Shown piece by piece: positions 1 through 10,900 of a DNA stretch of 64,000 bases (positions are counted from its first letter, which is position 1; each line of letters starts with the position of its first letter). This DNA is from Protula sp. h YS-2021. Its lineage: Eukaryota; Annelida; Polychaeta; Sabellida; Serpulidae. Both the position numbers and the translations under genes were made by a program. The stretch spans positions 51,233,098-51,297,097 of the forward strand of contig OX457025.1 of the NCBI GenBank assembly GCA_949752745.1, in the 5' to 3' direction. The notes beneath the pieces were generated by a model. That model ran no database searches. It worked only from the letters and a program-made list of their open reading frames with translations, and was not told the origin of the DNA.

Positions 1-17
1 TTTTGGGGAATTTTTAA

Positions 18-730
18 AATAAACATGCGCGCTGGTCCAAAATAAGCACTGCTCATCAAAGCAAGTTAAATGAACCGCGTATCGACGCAAGTTACACATG
101 CGAACCGCGCATCAATAAAAGTAAATGAAAAACGTGCGCATTATTCTGAAATGCGAACGACACATCAACGCAAGTTAAATAAATATGCGCACTAGTCCAA
201 AATAAACACATTGCATCAACGGAAGTTAAGTAAACATGCGCACTGGTCCGAAATACGAACCGCGTATCAACTACACCTAAAGAAACATGCGCACTCGTCC
301 AAAATGAGAATCGCACATCAAGGCAAGTTGAATAGACATGCGCATTGGTCTGAAATGAGAACCGCGCGTCGACGCAAGTTAAATAAACAGGCGCACTGGT
401 CCAAAATCCGAACCGCTCATCAACGAAAGTTGAATAAATATACGCAATGGTCCGAAAAGCGAACCGCGCATCAACGCAAGTTAAATAAACATGAGCACTG
501 GTTCGAAATGCGAACGGCGTTTTGACGCAAGTTAGATAAATATGCGCACATCAACGCAAGCTAAGAAGACATGCGTACTGGTCCGAAATGCCAACTGCGC
601 AAGTTAAATAAACATGCGCAGTGGCGTAAAATAAGAAACGCGCATCAACGCAGTTTAAATAAGCATGCGCAGTGATCTGAAATGTGAACAACGCATCAAC
701 GCAAGCTAAAGAAACATGCGCACTATTGAA
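18..730 (+). repeat. 51-bp minisatellite array, locus 1
   Basis: Degenerate tandem copies of a 51-bp unit built from CATCAACGCAAGTTAAATAA followed by ACATGCGCACTGGTCCGAAA and TGCGAACCGCG. About 14 units are visible, some truncated. Because 51 is 17 codons, every frame repeats a 17-residue peptide and spurious ORFs appear on both strands. The window starts at the very end of the ~145-bp repeat family seen at 49740-51130, so the order is the same as at that locus. No coding role is inferred. Confidence 0.95.
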
Positions 731-1065
731 ATCATTGTTTACCAGAACACGTGTGTGGATACAATTTCGATAAGTTCGAAGGATCTCTGGAAGACTGGAT
801 AGACAAGATAGACAAGATCTCTTTCCAATTTTTCCGGGAAACAATCTTTGTATTTATCGGTCTATGTTGGGGTCCGTTGCTAAATTTATTGTCTAGTTAG
901 CTCTTTGCCATCTCTCCTTTTGAAACACAATTTTTCTGTCAAATTTACTTGCTCGTGCATGCTGGAATTGGTCTTATCGCTTTTCGTAAGCTGGGACTTT
1001 GTCCTTAAGCACACTTGTTTTTTTCCCAAATTCTTTATCAGAATGCCCTCAAATGTTGCATAAAT
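731..1065 (+). repeat. Flank module shared with the second minisatellite locus
   Basis: This sequence recurs in inverse orientation at 34725-35150. Shared stretches include TTATCGGTCTATGTT, AGCTCTTTGCC, GCTGGAATTGGTCTTATCGC and the segment around GTAAGCTGGGACTTTGTCC. It shows that the minisatellite is one part of a larger dispersed composite repeat. No coding potential was recognised. Confidence 0.8.
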
Positions 1066-1760
1066 GTTCACTAGCCTTTTGAAAAGTTACGTTTCTGGTG
1101 ATCCAACAAAAATTGGCCAAATTGGCTCGCGGCTACATTGGTCTTTGGCCAACTTATTTTTACGTATTTTACTTTTTTGGCCGTTTTGCAAAAACATGCG
1201 TTTTTATACGTTTTTTTGGGGACTTTTTGAACATTTACCGAACAAAGTTGTACTGCTTATATCGAACAGTTTCTGGGAAGACGACTTTTGCTGGAAGTTT
1301 TTGAAACTTGTGTTCCTTTAATTATAAGTATAACATTTTATGCGCTCGTTACAAATACCAAATACCTTTCACTGTTGATTGTATATGCATTTAATTCTGT
1401 TTCTATGTCTTGTATATTTATTACAGCGGTATTTCAAGTTTTTATATCATATATTAGTATACGTTTTTACACGTTTTTTTTTTTTTGGGGGGGGGGGGGC
1501 CCTGGCATACGTTTTTTTTTTTCAGCCTATTTTGATACGTTTTTAAACAATTACGGCTTCTTATTTCATGATTTTTATCGGATTGTCTTCAAATTTTTCA
1601 TAAATGCTCATTAGGCTAGCCTCTTTTGAAAAGTTGCTTTTCTGGCGATCCGCCATAAATTGGCTAAATGGGGAGCATTTAAAAATATCCAGTATTCAAT
1701 TTTCAAAATACTTCTGTCACATTTTGACCGGATTCCTTTATAACTTTGTACGAATTTTCA
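1066..1760 (+). repeat. Decayed tandem core repeat
   Basis: T-rich sequence with at least two diverged copies of a unit containing AAATTTTGCATAAATGTTCA, CTCTTTTGAAAAGTT and GGCGATCC..AAATTGGC. The same unit is found at 57820-58429. It includes poly-T/poly-G tracts at 1477-1498. The ORFs here are low-complexity by-products. Confidence 0.7.
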
Positions 1761-1862
1761 TCAACCGGGTTTAACAATTTGACAACCACTTTTCCGCGAC
1801 CATGCAGGCCTAGTGCCAGAGGATTTACTAGATCTCGACTGGTCATAATGTCCCTGGACAGT

Positions 1863-2122
1863 CTTATTTTACTACCAGTGGCCTAGTGTTTAGAGTGTCC
1901 GCCTCGAGACGGGAAGATCGTGGGTTCAGACCCCGGTCGGGTCATACCTAAGACTTTAAAATTGGGACTCCTCCTTGCTACCCTGTGAGGCACTCCACAT
2001 GTAAGGGTTAGAAGAAGGGCTGGAATGCCCCATTTCAGTATAATGTGGCAGGGGGATCCCTATATGACCATAGCAGTTGAAAGGGATCTAAAGAACAATA
2101 CAACACAACACTTATTTTACTA
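1863..2122 (+). mobile_element. tRNA-derived SINE, family A, copy 1, with 12-bp target duplication
   Basis: The element body is about 1875-2110. A tRNA-like head carries a box A (TGGCCTAGTGTTTAGAGTGT, ~1879-1898) and a box B (GGGTTCAGACCCCGG, ~1922-1936), the internal promoter parts for RNA polymerase III. The body ends in AAAGAACAATACAACACAAC. The element is flanked by identical 12-bp duplications, CTTATTTTACTA, at 1863-1874 and 2111-2122, so it is a complete insertion. Copies 2 and 3 lie near 19182-19424 and 36305-36537 on the minus strand. SINEs depend on a partner LINE; which one is not known. Confidence 0.93.
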
Positions 2123-2250
2123 ACACAAAGTTGCTTCGTTCTGACATGTCTGGGCGTCGCTTGACGTCATTGGTGTTTGTCTGTCGCGATACGTCATGTA
2201 TTTTGGTGTCATTGTAGTTAGTCGCGTCATGTCCTCTGAGGGCATCACGT

Positions 2251-2330
2251 CCCGCTGTTCTCTTGACGTAACGCTGTTCCCTTGATGTCACGTTGTTTGG
2301 TTGACGTCACGCTGTTTGATTGACGTCACA
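2251..2330 (+). repeat. 19-bp tandem repeat with CRE-like palindromes
   Basis: Four units of about 19 bp of the form ACGCTGTTTGATTGACGTC. Two units create the perfect palindrome TGACGTCA, at 2302-2309 and 2321-2328. That is the consensus site of CREB/ATF factors. Whether it works as a regulatory site is unknown; no gene start is visible nearby. Confidence 0.8.
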
Positions 2331-3485
2331 ACGTTTCTAATTAATTTATCGTTCTGAGGAATAGGCAGTTATTTTTGTACGCAATCGATTATATCGAAAT
2401 TCTTATCGTTCAAATTTATACCAATGGCTTGAGGACGATAATGGCATGTTGTTGTTTGTTCTTGCTCACACGTTTTTCATGAGACCTTGCAAACACCACC
2501 ATAAAACCAGATTTGACGAATAATCGATTAAACGGAAGTAATCAATTCGTTTTTTTTTATTTCGATTAATCGATTAGCTTTGTTGTCGATTCCGACCACC
2601 ACACGTCGTCCATGTGATATCACAAGACACTATTTGATAGAGCTTTTAAATTAGGTAATTAATAAATGTTTCTGCTGTTATCCTAATTAGACTTCATGCT
2701 TTTATCCTTATATCTTATTATTTTATGCATGCAAATATAGCGACAACTTAGGGATGTTCCACATGAATATATTTTTAAATTGTTACATAGCTTGGGCGCG
2801 TGCTCTAATTGGGTTGGTCAGTTCGCTAAGTCGGTAATACTTTGCCTTGACCAGAATGTTTTAACTTGACCTGAGCGTAAAAGTTGAGAGACACTGCTAT
2901 TATCTCCAATCAAATCGCCACTTAACTCACGTAACAAAGTGTGTATTGGCCTGTTCTCAGGCAAAATAAAGGGATTTATTGACCATTTACGAAAATTTAA
3001 ATAAAAGTCAGCATTTCCTTAGTAATCTATAATATCTCGTGCTGACTCAGAATAAGCCAGTAGTATCTACGAATTGTATTATTTTAACCTTGTTAAATAT
3101 GATAAATATTTACCACAGTGACGGCTGAGGTGCTAAATGAAATACGCCATTGAACACACTGAGGTTTCTTTGTTAATAAAATTCCTCGGGTATTGATCGT
3201 CACGTTAATTCTAAAGTGTACAGAAGAAAGGTTGAGAGGAAAGTGTCAGGGATGGAGGGGTGAGGGAGGGGACGGGGGCTGTGTTAGAATATAGTATGAT
3301 ATTGCAGCTAGAAATGATGTACGTGTGATATAAACCGTGACATTGTAAGCATACTAAATAAACTAAGAACAAACCATACGGAGTTTTTTTAACTGAAGGT
3401 TCGGACACATGCCAGCTGCCGGACACATACCAGCTGCAGTGTTGGCACATCGTCCTTTTTTGAAAAAGCCCGGATTTATCCTTTT
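2331..3485. other. AT-rich stretch with no recognised feature
   Basis: No coding frame, splice pair or known repeat was recognised. Short ATCGATTA-type palindromes occur near 2523-2580. The ORFs found around 3211-3450 overlap on both strands and look like chance. Confidence 0.6.
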
Positions 3486-4330
3486 TATCCCCCGCCGCCC
3501 TAGCCGGGAGATAGAGAAACGCCTCGTGTCTGTTCGTCTGTCCGTCCGTCCGCAGTCCCCTTTGTCCAGGCTGTATCTTCGTTGCTATTCCTCAGAAATT
3601 AATAAAACCCTACAGCAAAAAAGTATATAAGGTGTAGCTGTGCAACTTTCGGCTATTTTTCGATTTTTTTTAAAGCATGTAATTTTGGAGATATTTTGAA
3701 AATTTGGACTTTGCCTTTTTTTCAGGACAAGTTTGTCCAGGCTGTATCTGTGTTACTATTCACCGCGGACCAATAAAACCCTACAAGTAGAAAGTATATA
3801 ACGTGTAGTTGTGCAACGTTAGGTTATTTTTCAATTTCTTTAAAAAAGTGTAATTTTGGCGATTCTTCACAATTGAGACTTTGTTGTTTTTCAGACAAGT
3901 TTGTCCAGGCTGTATCTTTGTTACTATTCACCGTAGACCAATGAAACCCTACAAGTAGACACTATATAACGTGTAGTTGTCCAATGTCAGGTTATTTTTC
4001 GATTTCTTCAAAAAATAATTTTGGCGATTTTTCACTATTTAGACTTTGTTGACAAATTTGTCCAGGCTGTATCTTTGTTACTATTCACAGTGGACCAATA
4101 AAACTCTACAGCTGGAAAGTATATAAAGTCCAATTGTGCACTTTTTCGATTTCTTCAAAACATGTAATTTTGGCGATTTTTTGACAATTTAGACTTTGCC
4201 GTTTTTTAGACAAGTTTGTCCTGGCAGTATCTTTGTTACTGTTCATCATAGACCAATAAAACTTGTGTGATATCAAAGGTATAGCGAATATAGATATCTT
4301 ATGCCTGTGTGAAACTCGCTGACCTTTTCT
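3486..4330 (+). mobile_element. Palindrome-headed element with (TCCG)n and tandem core, copy 1
   Basis: The head is an imperfect palindrome, TATCCCCCG (3486-3494) paired with CGGGAGATA (3505-3513). It is followed by CTGTCCGTCCGTCCG at ~3539-3553. Five diverged units of ~155-170 bp then each begin near TTTGTCCAGGCTGTATCTTTG, at about 3560, 3728, 3897, 4058 and 4213. The order palindrome, microsatellite, tandem core is that of pearl / Helentron-associated elements of bivalves. It is non-coding. Confidence 0.75.
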
Positions 4331-4439
4331 TGCCATAAATCAAGATTTCAATACAAATGCACATAAAGTAGTTTCCAACAGCCTGCAATCATCTACAGCT
4401 ACATATGTAAGACATAGTTATAAATTCGATTTGATTCCA

Positions 4440-4860
4440 ATTGACATTACAGATTTGCCATGCACCGCGGCTGTCAGAAAGACAAGTACAGAGTGCGTGT
4501 TGGTGGCGACTTATTTATCGCTCACCTGACCTGTATACATCTGTTCTGTGATAAAGTTCGAGAGCTCCTGAATTCATTACCACTCATTAAATTCCCTTGT
4601 CATTTGTGGTGACTTCAACCTAGATACAGTGCAACGGGAAAACTTTCTCAAATGATGTCAACGATCAGTCTATAGCAGCCAGACTTCTGTCCGACTCATA
4701 GGCACGGCGGCTGTCTTGATTTAATGTTCAATTCACGTCCTGTGGCCGATATTGCTACCTTCCCTGTATGTTATACACAGACCATCAGTACCTCCACCTG
4801 TGGATATAAACTAGCCCACAAGCTGAGACTTTGCCATGGTAGGGAACACTTCGTATTTAT
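4440..4860 (+). pseudogene. Non-LTR retrotransposon endonuclease (EEP/APE-type) remnant
   Basis: A broken piece of the endonuclease that nicks target DNA for LINE insertion. Readable motifs in shifting plus-strand frames are YRSPDLYTSVL (~4512-4544), a GDFN motif in LVICGDFNLD (~4597-4626, GDFN at 4609-4620), GCLDLMFNSRPVADIATFPV (~4711-4770) and a TDH (~4778-4786) that matches the C-terminal catalytic Asp-His of this fold. At least two frameshifts and several stops are present, and no reverse transcriptase follows. It is not active. Family assignment rests on motif order and spacing. Confidence 0.7.
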
Positions 4861-4899
4861 TAATTTCCATTACTGTTAAAATACTCTTCTTACTCAAAG

Positions 4900-5465
4900 T
4901 AGGTTTGTTGCGAACAAAGCCAGCCGTAAGCATGAAAATACTTGTAACTACCTTATCCAGGCCATATATCTTTTGAACTATTCATCGTTTACTATACCTT
5001 AAGGGAAGAAAATATATATAGTGTAGATGAGCGCGGCGGGAGATGTGCAATCTACGATTGTCTTGTTTATCCTTAAATACCTTTTGTATACTTTTTAAAA
5101 AAGTGTGTGTGTCTTGACCTTTTTCCAAAATGCATCTCCTCCTACAGTTTTGATCGGATCTTCTTGAAATTATATATGTTCAATCTCTAGGTGGTGCTCT
5201 ACCGGAAAATCCCTTTTGCTGCGATCGGCCGAAAATAGCCGAAATGACGGGACTCCGAAAATTTTGTTAAGCTTTTTTTTCAAAATGCATCTCCTCTTAC
5301 AGTTTTGGTTGGATCCTCTTGTTATTACACAGATACAATATCTGGCCGGTTCTTCACAGAAAAATTGCTTTTTACGCGATCGGCCTAAAAAAGTCGAAAT
5401 GACGAGACTGAAAATTTTGTCAGAAATTTGTATACTTTGGTATATATATATATATATATTTATAC
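4900..5465 (+). repeat. Tandem core repeat with CATCTCCTCCTACAG unit
   Basis: Two or three diverged units contain AAAATGCATCTCCTCCTACAG, TTTTGATCGGATCTTCTTG and GCGATCGGCC.AAAA. Unit starts are visible near 5128 and 5283. The region ends in a short (TA)n run at ~5440-5460. The opening phrase is shared with the ~145-bp array at 49740-51130. Confidence 0.7.
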
Positions 5466-5799
5466 ATATCTACAATATCTGTGTGGCAGTAGTTGAGTCT
5501 AACATCTCTGTCGCCCCTCCTTTCCCCTCCCTGTTCTTCCTCTCCTGCTCCCTCCCCCACCACCAACCCCCTCCCCATTCTGACACACACGAACAGATTT
5601 ACTTTTTCCCGGTTTGAATCTGTAGAAAAAACCGTGTTGTGTATGTGCTGATGCAGTGTTAACAGAAGCCTGTGATTTCAGCATGACATATTTTTAGCAT
5701 TGTAGTTCCTATGTATGCTAGGCCTTTGGAGTCGATCAATAGTTGTGTTTGCAAAAAGGGCCGATTACACAAGAGACGCTGCAAAGAAAAATGCTTTCT
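5466..5799. other. No recognised gene; pyrimidine-rich tract
   Basis: A C/T-rich stretch (5510-5600) is the only notable composition. Both strands show short ORFs over it, as expected for biased DNA. Confidence 0.5.
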
Positions 5800-5971
5800 C
5801 AGTTGCGGATCCAGGGATGGTGGAAGAGGTTCAGGTGTCGCGACCCCAACCCCCTAAATTAAAAAAAAATAACTGTTAAGCTTTGGGTTTTCTGAAACTT
5901 TAAAACGCAAAGGGTCGGAAGTTGAAACTTCCCCCCACCCGTCCCCTACACGAAAAGTTAGATCCGGCCTG
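5800..5971. mobile_element. hAT-like MITE, short copy
   Basis: It starts CAGTTGCGGATCCAGGGATGG and ends GTTAGATCCGGCCTG, giving imperfect inverted ends of the CAG..GGATC type. Its interior (A-run, CTGTTAAGC, TTTTCTGAAA) matches the larger copy at 53394-53717. No clear 8-bp target duplication was found. Confidence 0.65.
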
Positions 5972-6599
5972 ATCACAATTAAAAGGTACAAGAAGAGAAA
6001 AAGCTATGTTTCCCTTCAATGTTTAGTAAATTTGATCTATAAAATATGATAGTTGCTTTGGTGGTACTTTAGTCGTGAATTCCTGTCATTTTGTCTTTGC
6101 AATAAAATGGAACGACAAGTGCCCATTAACACAAGTATCTCCACTTCAAAAAAAAAATTCCAGCCTAGTGATTAAATTAACTAGTCTTTGACCGGTTTTA
6201 TTGATGGGGGATGGGAGGGAAGGAAATATATTCACACAGGGGTCCGTATCACCCAAAAAACCTTTGGTGCAGTAGTATATTATCTATACAACAACTCAAC
6301 GTATTATTTTGTAAACAACAATGAGATGATACATTGGTTTACTCTCCTTGCGTTGGCCTCGACTGAATCCAATGTCCCTTGACATTCTTGTTTTAATTTT
6401 CATCCTTTCAATGCGTTTTTTATGTTTGTGTAATAAATTGAAAAAAAAATAAACAAAGAAGCTGTTCTCTAAGCTTTTATTAACAAAATCTTACCGAATT
6501 TCACTTCACGTAGCAATGGCAGAAGGTCAGAGACACAAAATAACTGGTCAAAGACAAATCTTTCGGTGTTTTCACATAATTATCAGCTTCCAGATTGAT
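5972..6599. other. No recognised feature
   Basis: AT-rich intergenic sequence. The ORF at 6188-6382 has no recognised motif and no splice context. Confidence 0.5.
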
Positions 6600-7195
6600 A
6601 CCTTGAACGAGGTCATCGAAGTAAGTCTAAGATAACCTCGTTTTTAGGCACAAATAATCAAATGGAGTTTTCTAACCGTTTCGAGGTAATGGCCAACTCC
6701 CGGTTTTTGACCTTGACGGATGAGGTCAAGGTCCCCGATGTACCTCTTATATGACGTCTTTTAGGCTCAAAGGTCCGAAAATAAACTCAAAATTGTTGTA
6801 TCACTAACCGTTTTCGAGATAAAGATCAATTTCCGGTTTTTTACCTTGACCATAACAGAGGAGGTAAGGCCACCTACATGCCTCTTTTATAACGTTTTTT
6901 AGAACCAAAGGGTAGAAAATAAGCTCAAAATCTCTAACCGTTGTCGAGATAATGAACAATCTTTCTCTAACAGATTACGCCGTGCATAGGTAAAATGACC
7001 TTGAATGTCGAGATTCAGTGCACGATGTTACTGCCTACTGACACCGTCTACGTGTTGAGACAAGGATTTGAGCGCTATTCCCAGCCATTTTTCGTGATGA
7101 ATAGGGTTTGAAAAATATTTTCACCTCAATTTGACCTTGATCTTCAAAAGAAATTTTGCGGATTTCACGATATCTCACCCCCTCTATCTCTTTGC
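6600..7195 (-). repeat. Tandem repeat of the GACCTTGACC / CCGGAAGT type
   Basis: About three diverged units of ~130 bp contain GACCTTGAC, AACCGTTTTCGAGATAA and TCCCGGTTTTTGACC. This is the inverse orientation of the larger array at 33840-34720; a single unit lies at 63236-63400. Non-coding. Confidence 0.7.
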
Positions 7196-7720
7196 CAAAT
7201 TTCATCTTCCTACGTCAGCGTAAGTTTTCTGGAAACCTCCCAGACGGAAAAAATAACAAAAAAAGGAATAAACCATATTACGACGGCAGGAATGGATATG
7301 AGAAAAATTTCTTGTAATTTTTGTTTAATTTTAAAAGAAATATCATGAAATTTGAAAACTGATTCATTTTTATTCACGAAATCTATGTTACTGCCCAATT
7401 TTTAGCACCAAATCACATACAGTTTCTGTATAATGGATTTACAGAATTGTTTTAAATAATTACTTTTTGCAAGTTTCATGTAACTGATGTTTAAGTTTGG
7501 TATAATTTCATGCAAATCTCGTATAACTGTTACAAAATTGTTAAGAAAATTTAATGAAATTTTTACTAAAATTTGTTATAACTTACATGTCATTTCCATT
7601 TAAATTGTACAGAACTTATTTGTAACGGTATTATAAATGACATGGAACTATTATGCAACTTTTTTGCATTGACGTTCAAGGAAATTCTATCTCATTCCTT
7701 TTCAAATGGTTTCTCTTCAG
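7196..7720. other. AT-rich flank upstream of the kinase remnant
   Basis: Contains degenerate short words such as TTTCATGTAACT and GTATAACT, also common in the kinase intron (8463-8729) and in the 3' flank (9200-9400). It ends in a pyrimidine tract and TTCTCTTCAG (7711-7720), a likely splice acceptor. Confidence 0.5.
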
Positions 7721-9155
7721 GGAGACACCGCCTCTCCGTACACCATCCCTGCCTGCGCGGTAGGCGTTGGGAGGAAGGCGCCGGAAACATGTCAAGCAAG
7801 TTAAAGTGCCTCATAATGCTACTTATCAGCAGACTGTTGACTTTATGTGCAAAGAACTTGACATACGAGCCCATAGTGGGATACTCGTGGGGCTTCTAAA
7901 GTCAAACACCACTACGACTTTTAAAGGCAAAGACTTCGCCCAGTACATGAAGTCGATGGGTCTGTTTCCTAGTAGACTGCCTCTCTATATTGATAGCGAA
8001 GAGAAATGTCCGCAAACCGACGACGACGTAGTTGAGAGTGTGGTAAGCGGGAAGGCGCCACTTGAGCAAGAAGTCCAAGTACATAGAAACGAGATGCCTC
8101 CACCCGCACAACCAGTGAAAGTACGGAAGCGACAAGGACAAAATGATGAAGAAACAACATGAAATTCCGCTCCCAAGCTGGACGAAATTGCCCGAGGCGG
8201 GATGGCCTTGACATCGGCATTAAACAGATACATGGCTCTAACCCTAGGCAAGCCAAGCAGTTTGCCGAACTCATAAAATTCAGATACATAGCACGTTGAC
8301 CCATGTTAACATCTTACCGATGCAGGACTATTGCAGAGAGGGAAAGGACGTAAATCTCATTACATAACTGATGGATTTTGTGGTAGATAATCTATGGAAT
8401 GCCGAAGGAGGTTGCATGCTAATGCGCGATCAGCAACTCTTCATCATCAAAGAGATGTTTCCGTAAGTGTATAGCTTTCGTTTTTAGTTCGTGTAGTACC
8501 TATTTTAAAAGGTATAAGTAGCGTAACAATTTTATGTAGTTCGGATATGACTAGGTAAAATTTCAATGACATTTTCTCAAAATTGTAGATGTAATTTTGA
8601 TATAACTAGAATGAAAATTTGATGCAACTTTGATTATAGTTTCATGTGAGTTTTCTGTTAATTGTATAATATTACTATGTAACTGACACCATACTAAAAA
8701 ATAAATTTTGTTTTGGCTTTATGTTCTAGTGGCCTTTGCTATCTACATGAGAAGCAGATTGCACACGGTGACGTTAAACCAGGTAACATTCTTGTGGACA
8801 TTCTTCTGGCTTCGGTATTTCTCGAATCAAAACGCGCCTTCAACAAACAACGTCGTCTTTCATAACAAGAACCGTCGCCTACATGGCACCACAAACGTGC
8901 CTTAGCAACGTTAAGCCCAATGTTAACACTGGCGTTTGGTGCGCTGGGGCGGTAAGTTTGGAAATCCCTCTCCTTTGGCGGGGTCCAGAGAACACTGAAT
9001 GAGGATCTGACACAAAAATGACAAAGAAAGAGCAGCCACCTTCCCTTTCCGCGCTGCAGAAAAAGGACAAAAATCTGTGCAAGACAATAAGGCCCGCTAT
9101 GGTTTACGATCCTACCAAACGCGCCATAGCTGAAGAGATGTATACGCTGTTTTAA
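7721..9155 (+). pseudogene. Decayed protein kinase gene with a retained intron
   Basis: Exon 1 is 7721-8462 and exon 2 is 8730-9155, ending at a TAA. The intron 8463-8729 has a GTAAGT donor and a TTATGTTCTAG acceptor, and the frame runs across the join as MFP|GLCYLHEKQ. Readable kinase parts in order are: an N-terminal region of unknown fold (KVPHNATYQQTVDFM onward), a VAIK-like GIKQI, FAELIKF for helix C, HVNILPMQDYC, the catalytic loop HGDVKPGNILV, GFGISR where DFG is expected, VAYMAP for the APE region, and a final DPTKRA. Breaks include a frameshift near 8160, another near 8295, a TAA in place of a codon after VNLIT, a frameshift and small deletion between NILV and GFG, and a TGA late in exon 2. 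The lost DFG aspartate means it could not be active. Serine/threonine type is inferred. The intron argues against a retrocopy. Confidence 0.8.
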
Positions 9156-9506
9156 GCTGCAGGAATGATGGCTGGGATATCGCATTCCAACGACTTTTTA
9201 GAAGTTTACAGTATAGACTTTTTTAAGCATGTGACAGTCACATACAAGTGCATGCATGTTTACTGTTAGTTCGATGTTAATGACATGGATGTTTGCAGTA
9301 AGTTTTATAAAGATTAGATTAAACGTTTGCACGACTTGATGTAATTTAAATTTAAATCAGGTGAAAAATACATGTCAGTTGTGTATAAAGTTTGATACTT
9401 AATGCGAATTAGACGTAAATAACGTGTTGCTTTTCCTTCACTTTTGTATGTCCCAGAAACAAGTTAAATACTACAACTAGTCTTTTAATTTCATAACATA
9501 TCATAA

Positions 9507-9830
9507 ATATAGTGAAGATTCCACTCCTTAGCCACTCTTTCAATGTCTTTAGCAATAAGTTCCATGAAGCAAAAGCGTAGGCAGTGAATGTGCAAGGAGT
9601 CAGCAACATTAATCAGACCTGCTGTTGACATGTCGAACTGCCTCCACCACTGCGGCAAGTCTTCCCTCATTCAATTGCTCCTCCCTGTGACACCCCATTT
9701 GGTATAAAACCCTCCTGAGACCATAGTCTGTGATGTTCACACCATGCATTTTTGTCAAAAACAACACAATGTCCTTGTAGCTGTATCCCTGCCTAAAGTA
9801 TGCAGCTTTAAATCCTGTTCATTGTTGAAA
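9507..9830 (-). pseudogene. Integrase-type transposase remnant with its core deleted
   Basis: Read on the minus strand, the first part (from ~9818 down to ~9610) gives AAYFRQGYSYKDIVLFLTK, MHGVNITDYGLRRVLYQMG and RLAAVVEAVRH, a helix-turn-helix-like N-terminus. The second part (9601-9507) gives DSLHIHCLRFCFMELIAKDI and ERVAKEWNLHYI, resembling the region after the catalytic core in integrase-core transposase proteins common in invertebrates. The DDE core that should lie between them is missing and the frame changes, so this is an internally deleted, inactive copy. The exact superfamily (IS3EU-like or another integrase-core group) is uncertain. Confidence 0.6.
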
Positions 9831-10510
9831 CCCTCGTTGAATAAATGTACTCGTGTACTTTGGAACAGGTGCGTGTGCAACTTCCAGAACGAGTAACACG
9901 AGAATAAACAAGAGTAAAGTCGAGTACATGCTGCTTGCATGTAGTATCTGGTGTTCACAATACAAATTTTGAAACAAGCAATTTGATGCCAGTTCATTAG
10001 TAACATGGAATTTATGTTTACTTTCTATATCAATTATATCTAATAAGACAAAACATATGAAAACTCCTTTTATCGCTCTCACTTTCTGATTCCAAGTTAG
10101 ATGTTAATTGCACGTAATTTATATAAAAAATAATATATTTTTTTCAAACCACATGTAAAAATCTAAAAATTGGAGTAAAATTGAATTTTTGCATAGTTTA
10201 AAATTTCAGAAAATTCTGCAAGCTTCATTTAAGGACCCCCAACCCACCCCACCTGAAGCCTATATAGTATATATCGCAGATATGCCAACTTCAACTTCAC
10301 AACTACTGCACCGAGTTCAACCATTCTTTCAACATAAGGTTCAGTATAGCTTTAAGTTTTTATTGATGACGTTACTGAATGTATATTGTGCAGCAGGTGT
10401 GCAGCCTATTTATTCTTTTTATTTGAGTATATTTTCAATTTCTGGTAAATTTTTGAAGAAGAAAAAATATGAGTCGTTCTATTGTGAAGACAACATACAT
10501 TAGACTTAAA
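9831..10510. other. No recognised feature
   Basis: AT-rich. ORFs on both strands (for example 10189-10503) show no motif or splice context that I recognise. Confidence 0.5.
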
Positions 10511-10565
10511 ACTGTGAGGCCGTGAGTTCGATTCCCGGCTGGGACGCTAAATATTTTTTGTAGGA
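10511..10565 (+). mobile_element. 3' part of a tRNA-like SINE head
   Basis: GTGAGTTCGATTCCCGGCTG is a good box B with T-arm character. No box A or acceptor stem precedes it, so it looks like a 5'-truncated SINE rather than a tRNA gene. Confidence 0.45.
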
Positions 10566-10689
10566 TTGAATTGATTTTTGGCATGCCAACGTTGCACCTA
10601 TGACGTCATCATTTATGAGTTATGACGGCATTTATGCTTTGAAATCCAATAATTTGAAAACTTACCTATGATTTTATTGATTTTTCTTT

Positions 10690-10900
10690 TGATGGTTTTT
10701 AATATTTTTGACTTTATGTTCGCGAAACAGTTCGTTGAATTTTGCCCAAACCTTGTAAGAAGAACGACCATACATGACAAATGTTTCCTTTGGCGTTATT
10801 CTGTATTTCAACTTTTTGTCGATTTTCGCGGTCCTCGAAACACTTCCATGGATTTTGCTCAAAGCTTGCAGTAACCACTACCACAATGGAGAAATGTTTC
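10690..10900 (+). repeat. Two diverged units of a ~130-bp repeat
   Basis: Two units share GAATTTTGCCCAAACCTTG (~10736) and GGATTTTGCTCAAAGCTTG (~10851). Overlapping ORFs on both strands reflect the repeat, not genes. Confidence 0.55.

Noticed and set aside
18..730. CRISPR-like array of direct repeats
   Set aside because: The 51-bp units follow each other without unique spacers and vary throughout their length; the context is eukaryotic.
1875..1945. tRNA gene at the head of the first SINE
   Set aside because: The same head plus body occurs three times, twice with target duplications, so it is a SINE.
7767..8162. Complete protein starting at 7767
   Set aside because: That start is TTG and a stop lies just upstream; the frame is part of the kinase exon entering from a splice acceptor at 7720.
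8739..9185. Minus-strand ORF of 148 codons over the second kinase exon
   Set aside because: It is the shadow of the kinase coding sequence; the plus strand holds the conserved motifs.
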